From Paenalcaligenes sp035301625 (GTDB taxonomy: Bacteria; Pseudomonadota; Gammaproteobacteria; Burkholderiales; Burkholderiaceae_B): DNA of 16,878 bases. The stretch spans positions 1 to 16,878 of the forward strand of contig DATGTW010000108.1 of the NCBI GenBank assembly GCA_035301625.1, given 5' to 3'. The position numbers were made by a program, and so were the translations under genes. Below the pieces are notes generated by a model. The model did no database searches. It was not told where the DNA came from and saw only the letters and a program-made list of their open reading frames with translations. Shown here piece after piece: positions 14,297 through 16,878 of the stretch. Each line of letters begins with the position of its first letter. The stretch's first letter is position 1.

Positions 14297-14381
14297 AAAC
14301 GTCCCCAAGATGAATACACAATAGGCAATACAGGTACTATCAAAATATGTGGGAATTACTATTCATACCCCATACGCCTAG

Positions 14382-14413
14382 TTTTATTGTATCCAAAAGC
14401 GTTGACAATAAAA
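14382..14413. promoter_or_regulatory. Inverted repeat upstream of usp
   Basis: TTTTATTGT (14382-14390) and ACAATAAAA (14405-14413) are perfect 9-bp inverted arms with a 14-base centre. On the minus strand the right arm overlaps a TTGTCA hexamer (14403-14408), a fair -35 for usp, with AT-rich sequence 17 bp downstream. The dyad may be a regulator site over the usp promoter, about 90-115 bp before its start codon. It is not followed by a T-tract in a position that would suit a terminator of the upstream gene. Confidence 0.45.
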
Positions 14414-14431
14414 ACTTAATCTGTCCAAGAT

Positions 14432-14445
14432 TTGTGCCTGATCAA
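14432..14445. promoter_or_regulatory. Imperfect FNR/Anr-like box upstream of usp
   Basis: TTGTG-CCTG-ATCAA resembles the FNR/Anr/Crp-type consensus TTGAT-N4-ATCAA. One half-site is perfect and the other matches three of five bases. Its centre is about 142 bp before the usp ATG, so a site at -41.5 would imply a transcript leader of roughly 100 bases. Anaerobic or low-oxygen control of usp is plausible, but a single degenerate match by eye is weak evidence. Confidence 0.35.
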
Positions 14446-14478
14446 TCTTTTTATTAATAAATATCAATGAAACCTGAG

Positions 14479-14832
14479 TCAGTCCCGCTCGCGCAGTGTC
14501 TGCGCAGCATGAAACAAACTGGTGCAACGCCCTCCACTACGGCAATAAGCCAAAATGGGCTTGGGCAATGTTTCGAGCAATTGCAAAAAAGTTTCGGCGT
14601 CTTCTAGCGTGAGCTGGCCACTAATTACTGGCTGATAGACTGCTTGCATACCGGCTGCTTGGGCGGCCTCGATGACCTGGTCTGATGATGGCTGTAAAGG
14701 CCCTCCCTCTTGGTCGGGACGGTTAATCACAACGCTTTTAAAGCCGGCTTGGGCTACCTGAGCCATATCCTCGGCGCTTAATTGACCCGCTACCACGAGA
14801 TCATCGGTCAGGGGATAGAATTCCGTTTTCAT
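14479..14832 (-). CDS. DUF442/TIGR01244-type (Blh phosphatase-like) small protein
   Basis: A 117-residue protein of the family found as the N-terminal phosphatase-like domain of beta-lactamase-hydrolase-like (Blh) proteins and as free-standing proteins linked to sulfur or sulfide metabolism. The family pattern is clear: FYPLTDDLVVAGQLS at the N-terminus, VVINRPDQEG (34-43), VYQPVISGQLT (65-75) and the catalytic-type loop AYCRSGGRC with Cys97 and Arg102, like the dual-specificity phosphatase P-loop. The common CRSGTRS reads CRSGGRC here, with an extra Cys103. Its substrate is not known. The start ATG is preceded by a short tandem repeat that places an AGGCA sequence several times in the leader. 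It is divergent from the truncated haemoglobin gene, suggesting possible shared control. Confidence 0.87.
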   Translation of the reverse strand: MKTEFYPLTDDLVVAGQLSAEDMAQVAQAGFKSVVINRPDQEGGPLQPSSDQVIEAAQAAGMQAVYQPVISGQLTLEDAETFLQLLETLPKPILAYCRSGGRCTSLFHAAQTLRERD

Positions 14833-14839
14833 ATTGAGT

Positions 14840-14874
14840 TGCCTGAAATTAAACTGCCTAATTAAACTGCCTGG
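14840..14874. repeat. Short tandem repeat in the leader of the DUF442 gene
   Basis: The 12-base unit ATTAAACTGCCT occurs at 14848-14859 and 14861-14872, a 13-base period, with a partial third copy (TGCCTGAAATT) adjoining at 14840-14850. On the minus strand this repeats AGGCAGTTTAAT just before the start codon, so each copy supplies an AGG core that could act as a Shine-Dalgarno. Only the nearest one is at a usable distance from the ATG. Confidence 0.6.
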
Positions 14875-15035
14875 AAAATAAAGTCACGAGTGTAAATACC
14901 CATGATCTTTCAAGGCATTTTATCGCTATTTAAATCTTAAAGAAATTATACTCGGGGCTCGAGAGGGGTAAAAGCCTTGTTATAACTTTGTAAATACTTG
15001 GTAGTGAGCAAAGCATAACCGCTGGAAAGATATTT

Positions 15036-15464
15036 ATGAGCACAGAGAACAGTACCTTTACCGAAGATGATATCACCGTGATGGTGAATCATTTTTACGA
15101 TCAAATTCGCAAACACCCTAATTTAGGGCCTATTTTCAATGCTCATGTGGTCGATTGGGATGACCATTTAGCCACCATGGTGGATTTCTGGTCATCTATC
15201 TTATTAAGAACAGGCCGTTTTAAAGGCTCACCTATGGGAAAACACGCTGCTCTGCCTGAATTATCAGCAGATTTATTTCACCAATGGCTGGATCTTTTCC
15301 GTCTGACATGTCAAAAAATGCCAGAAGATTTGGGTACCCAGGCATGGATGTTTGCTCAACGTATTGCTCGCAGCCTATGGATGGGCTACCAGTTTTCTCA
15401 GCACCCTGATGACCCCGTCACTGAGCTCAATTACCAACCCCGCGCAGTCCCCGATTTGAATTAA
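15036..15464 (+). CDS. Group III truncated haemoglobin
   Basis: A 142-residue class III (P-type) 2-on-2 haemoglobin, similar in pattern to Campylobacter Ctb. Expected haem-pocket residues are present: Tyr21 at B10 (NHFYDQIRKHPNLGPIF), His44 at E7 (DDHLATMVDFW), the proximal His70 at F8 (MGKHAALP) and Trp84 at G8 (FHQWLDLF). The PNLGPIF segment after helix B is diagnostic for this class. About 20 extra residues follow helix H. Class III members bind O2 tightly and have been linked to nitric oxide tolerance or microaerobic growth, but the role here is unproven. Start: ATG with GGAAAG about seven bases upstream. It is divergent from the DUF442 gene and convergent with serA. A TATACT hexamer at 14947-14952 is a possible -10, without a clear -35. 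Confidence 0.95.
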   Translation: MSTENSTFTEDDITVMVNHFYDQIRKHPNLGPIFNAHVVDWDDHLATMVDFWSSILLRTGRFKGSPMGKHAALPELSADLFHQWLDLFRLTCQKMPEDLGTQAWMFAQRIARSLWMGYQFSQHPDDPVTELNYQPRAVPDLN

Positions 15465-15504
15465 AACGTAACGCTATACCAAATCCAATTCGATAAAGCT
15501 TCCC

Positions 15505-15546
15505 CATAAAAAAGGGTGTCTCAAAATAAATTGAGACACCCTTTGT
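15505..15546. terminator. Bidirectional intrinsic terminator between the trHb gene and serA
   Basis: A perfect 14-bp stem (aaagggtgtctcaa at 15511-15524 with 15531-15544) closes a six-base loop AATAAA. Read on minus it is followed by Ts (the A-run just left of 15511), an efficient terminator for serA. Read on plus it is followed by GTTGTTGGTT, weaker but usable for the haemoglobin gene. Confidence 0.9.
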
Positions 15547-15584
15547 TGTTGGTTATCAAACTAAATGTAATGTGTACTATGGCC

Positions 15585-16790
15585 TTATACAGGCAAAGTC
15601 TCGCAACGCAATGTCCCAGGCAATGCACGTAACGCCTCGAGCACAGGCTCGGTAATAGGCTTGTCAACGTCAGTCAGTGCATAACCAAATTCTGAGCGTG
15701 TTTGCAGTTGCTGACCCGAGATATTAAAACCATGCTCAGCCAGAACATTGCTAAGCCCAGCCATGGTACCCGGTACGTTTTTATGCACATGAATGATGCG
15801 CTGTGCGCCAGTGCCAGGCAAATAAGAAATTTCGGGGAAATTTACTGCGCTCTTGGTCGCACCATGCTGCAAATAGGATACGAGCTTCTCGGCTACCTCG
15901 CGCCCAATATTCTCTTGGGACTCTTGGGTGCTACCCCCAATGTGGGGCGTCAGAATGACATTGCTTTTGCCTTTAAGGGGGCTATCGAGCGGCTCTTCGA
16001 CACTCTTGGGCTCAACCGGGAATACATCTAGAGCAGCCCCCGAGATATGTTCGCTCTCGAGTGCAGCATTGAGCGCTTCTATATCCACCACGGTACCGCG
16101 TGAAGCATTGATGACTATAGCGCCCTTTTTCATTTGGCCCAACGTGCGCTCATTAATAATATTTTCTGTTTCAGCCCCACCAGGTACATGCAAAGTCACC
16201 ACATCAGAATCAGCCAATAGTTGGGCTAACGAGGCGCATGATTTAGCATTCCCCAAAGGGAGTTTGGCCTCAACATCGTAAAAGCTAACGCTCATCCCCA
16301 TGGATTCGGCCAATGTTCCTACCTGGGAACCAATATTTCCATAACCAATAATCCCTAAAGTCTTGCCCCGGGCCTCGAAAGCGCCTTGGGCAGTTTTATC
16401 CCAAAACCCAGCATGGACTCGTGTGTTTTTCTCGGGGATGCGACGCAGCAAGAGAATAGCCTCGGCGATCACTAGTTCGGCCACAGAGCGTGTATTGGAA
16501 AAGGGCGCGTTGAATACAGGCAACCCTTTTTGCATGGCATAATCCAAATCAACCTGGTTCGTACCAATGCAAAAGCAACCCACCACGCGGGCGGCTTTGG
16601 CGTGCTCTAAAACCTTTTCCTCGAGTTGGGTGCGAGAGCGAATCCCGATGACAGTGGCATCCTTGACCTCATTAAGCAGGTCATCCCCAACCAGTGCCGA
16701 AGGAAAAGTTTTGATATTAGTGAACCCTGCCGAGTTGAAAACCTCGCTCGCGCTAGGGTGAATATTTTCGAAAAGTACAATCTTTGTCAT
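15585..16790 (-). CDS. serA: D-3-phosphoglycerate dehydrogenase
   Basis: A 401-residue SerA of the E. coli type (410 residues), catalysing NAD-dependent oxidation of 3-phosphoglycerate, the first step of serine synthesis. The NAD-binding motif is GYGNIG (149-154). Catalytic residues are Arg231 (NASRGTVVD), Glu260 (DVFPVEP) and His283 (LTPHIGGST). The C-terminal ACT domain keeps residues corresponding to the E. coli L-serine feedback site (His344, Asn346, Asn364): His336 and Asn338 in HVHKNVPG and Asn356 in GFNIS, so serine inhibition is expected. The start ATG has AAGGTAGG about eight bases upstream. A hairpin with a U-tract lies in its leader. The transcript ends at the terminator shared with the haemoglobin gene. 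Confidence 0.98.
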   Translation of the reverse strand: MTKIVLFENIHPSASEVFNSAGFTNIKTFPSALVGDDLLNEVKDATVIGIRSRTQLEEKVLEHAKAARVVGCFCIGTNQVDLDYAMQKGLPVFNAPFSNTRSVAELVIAEAILLLRRIPEKNTRVHAGFWDKTAQGAFEARGKTLGIIGYGNIGSQVGTLAESMGMSVSFYDVEAKLPLGNAKSCASLAQLLADSDVVTLHVPGGAETENIINERTLGQMKKGAIVINASRGTVVDIEALNAALESEHISGAALDVFPVEPKSVEEPLDSPLKGKSNVILTPHIGGSTQESQENIGREVAEKLVSYLQHGATKSAVNFPEISYLPGTGAQRIIHVHKNVPGTMAGLSNVLAEHGFNISGQQLQTRSEFGYALTDVDKPITEPVLEALRALPGTLRCETLPV

Positions 16791-16822
16791 GCGCGGCCTA
16801 CCTTAAATCGCAGTAACCTAAT

Positions 16823-16851
16823 AAAAAGCCCAAGTCCAGCACTTGGGCTTT
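16823..16851 (-). terminator. Hairpin with U-tract just upstream of serA (terminator or attenuator)
   Basis: A perfect 11-bp stem (aaagcccaagt at 16825-16835 with acttgggcttt at 16841-16851) has a five-base loop. On minus it runs into TTTTTAT, the form of an intrinsic terminator. It lies only about 30 bp before the serA start codon and just after a perfect -10 hexamer for the same strand. It either ends a minus-strand gene beyond the right edge or terminates serA transcripts early. Confidence 0.75.
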
Positions 16852-16862
16852 GTTGTGTTCAA

Positions 16863-16868
16863 ATTATA
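16863..16868 (-). promoter_or_regulatory. Candidate serA promoter -10 element
   Basis: On the minus strand the hexamer is TATAAT, a perfect sigma-70 -10. The expected start of transcription is near 16856, giving a leader of about 66 bases that includes the hairpin. The -35 would lie at about 16886-16891, beyond the window, so it cannot be checked. Confidence 0.5.
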
Positions 16869-16878
16869 TCGCCAATTA

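Noticed and set aside
14297..14308. TTG start four codons before the usp ATG
   Set aside because: The MFKKILIPTDGS start is the usual one for the family, and the GGGGA inside this stretch serves the ATG as Shine-Dalgarno.
893..16625. Apparent excess of the hexamer CTCGAG (about ten sites seen by eye, roughly four expected)
   Set aside because: Most sites are in-frame or codon-pair effects around Leu-Glu and similar codons. The count is approximate and there is no position pattern suggesting an uptake or restriction-related signal.

Overview
The window reads as a chromosomal segment of a betaproteobacterium with moderate GC content, most likely in or near the Alcaligenaceae (Burkholderiales). 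This is inferred from two Bug-type (tripartite tricarboxylate transporter family) periplasmic binding proteins, which are strongly expanded in that family, and from the general look of the housekeeping genes. No species name can be supported from the sequence alone.

Layout. Positions 1-178 hold the 3' part of a tRNA-Glu, a complete tRNA-Asp and their terminator. Positions 377-2846 form a probable catabolic operon: an SDR-fold protein without the catalytic Tyr, a 2-hydroxychromene-2-carboxylate isomerase-like thioredoxin-fold protein, and a Bug solute-binding protein, followed by a terminator. A second Bug gene converges on it (2865-3863, minus). After a 384-bp gap with an unusual spaced inverted repeat come bioB and a DMT/EamA transporter (4248-6127), and then a convergent YcaD-like MFS transporter (6226-7611, minus).

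Positions 7805-12632 are a molybdenum-cofactor cluster. moaC-moaD-moaE-moaB-moeA run on plus and meet moaA-mobA, on minus, tail to tail; moeA and mobA overlap by 20 bp. fdhD (12894-13772, plus), the sulfurtransferase that activates formate dehydrogenase, follows. Together they cover GTP to cyclic pyranopterin (MoaA, MoaC), cPMP to molybdopterin (MoaD, MoaE), Mo insertion (MoeA), GMP attachment (MobA) and cofactor sulfuration for formate dehydrogenase (FdhD). The MoaB/Mog-type member lacks both acidic residues needed for molybdopterin adenylylation, and MobA carries a 20-residue insertion in its nucleotide-binding loop. MoeB and molybdate transport genes are not in the window.

The right part (13832-16790) holds a universal stress protein, a small DUF442/Blh phosphatase-like protein, a group III truncated haemoglobin, and serA, which has a hairpin with a U-tract between its predicted promoter and its start codon.

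I see no CRISPR array, insertion sequence, prophage, toxin-antitoxin pair or defence island. The region is mostly ordinary. The items worth a second look are altered active sites in otherwise standard families (SDR, MoaB, MobA) and regulatory dyads upstream of bioB, the SDR operon and serA.
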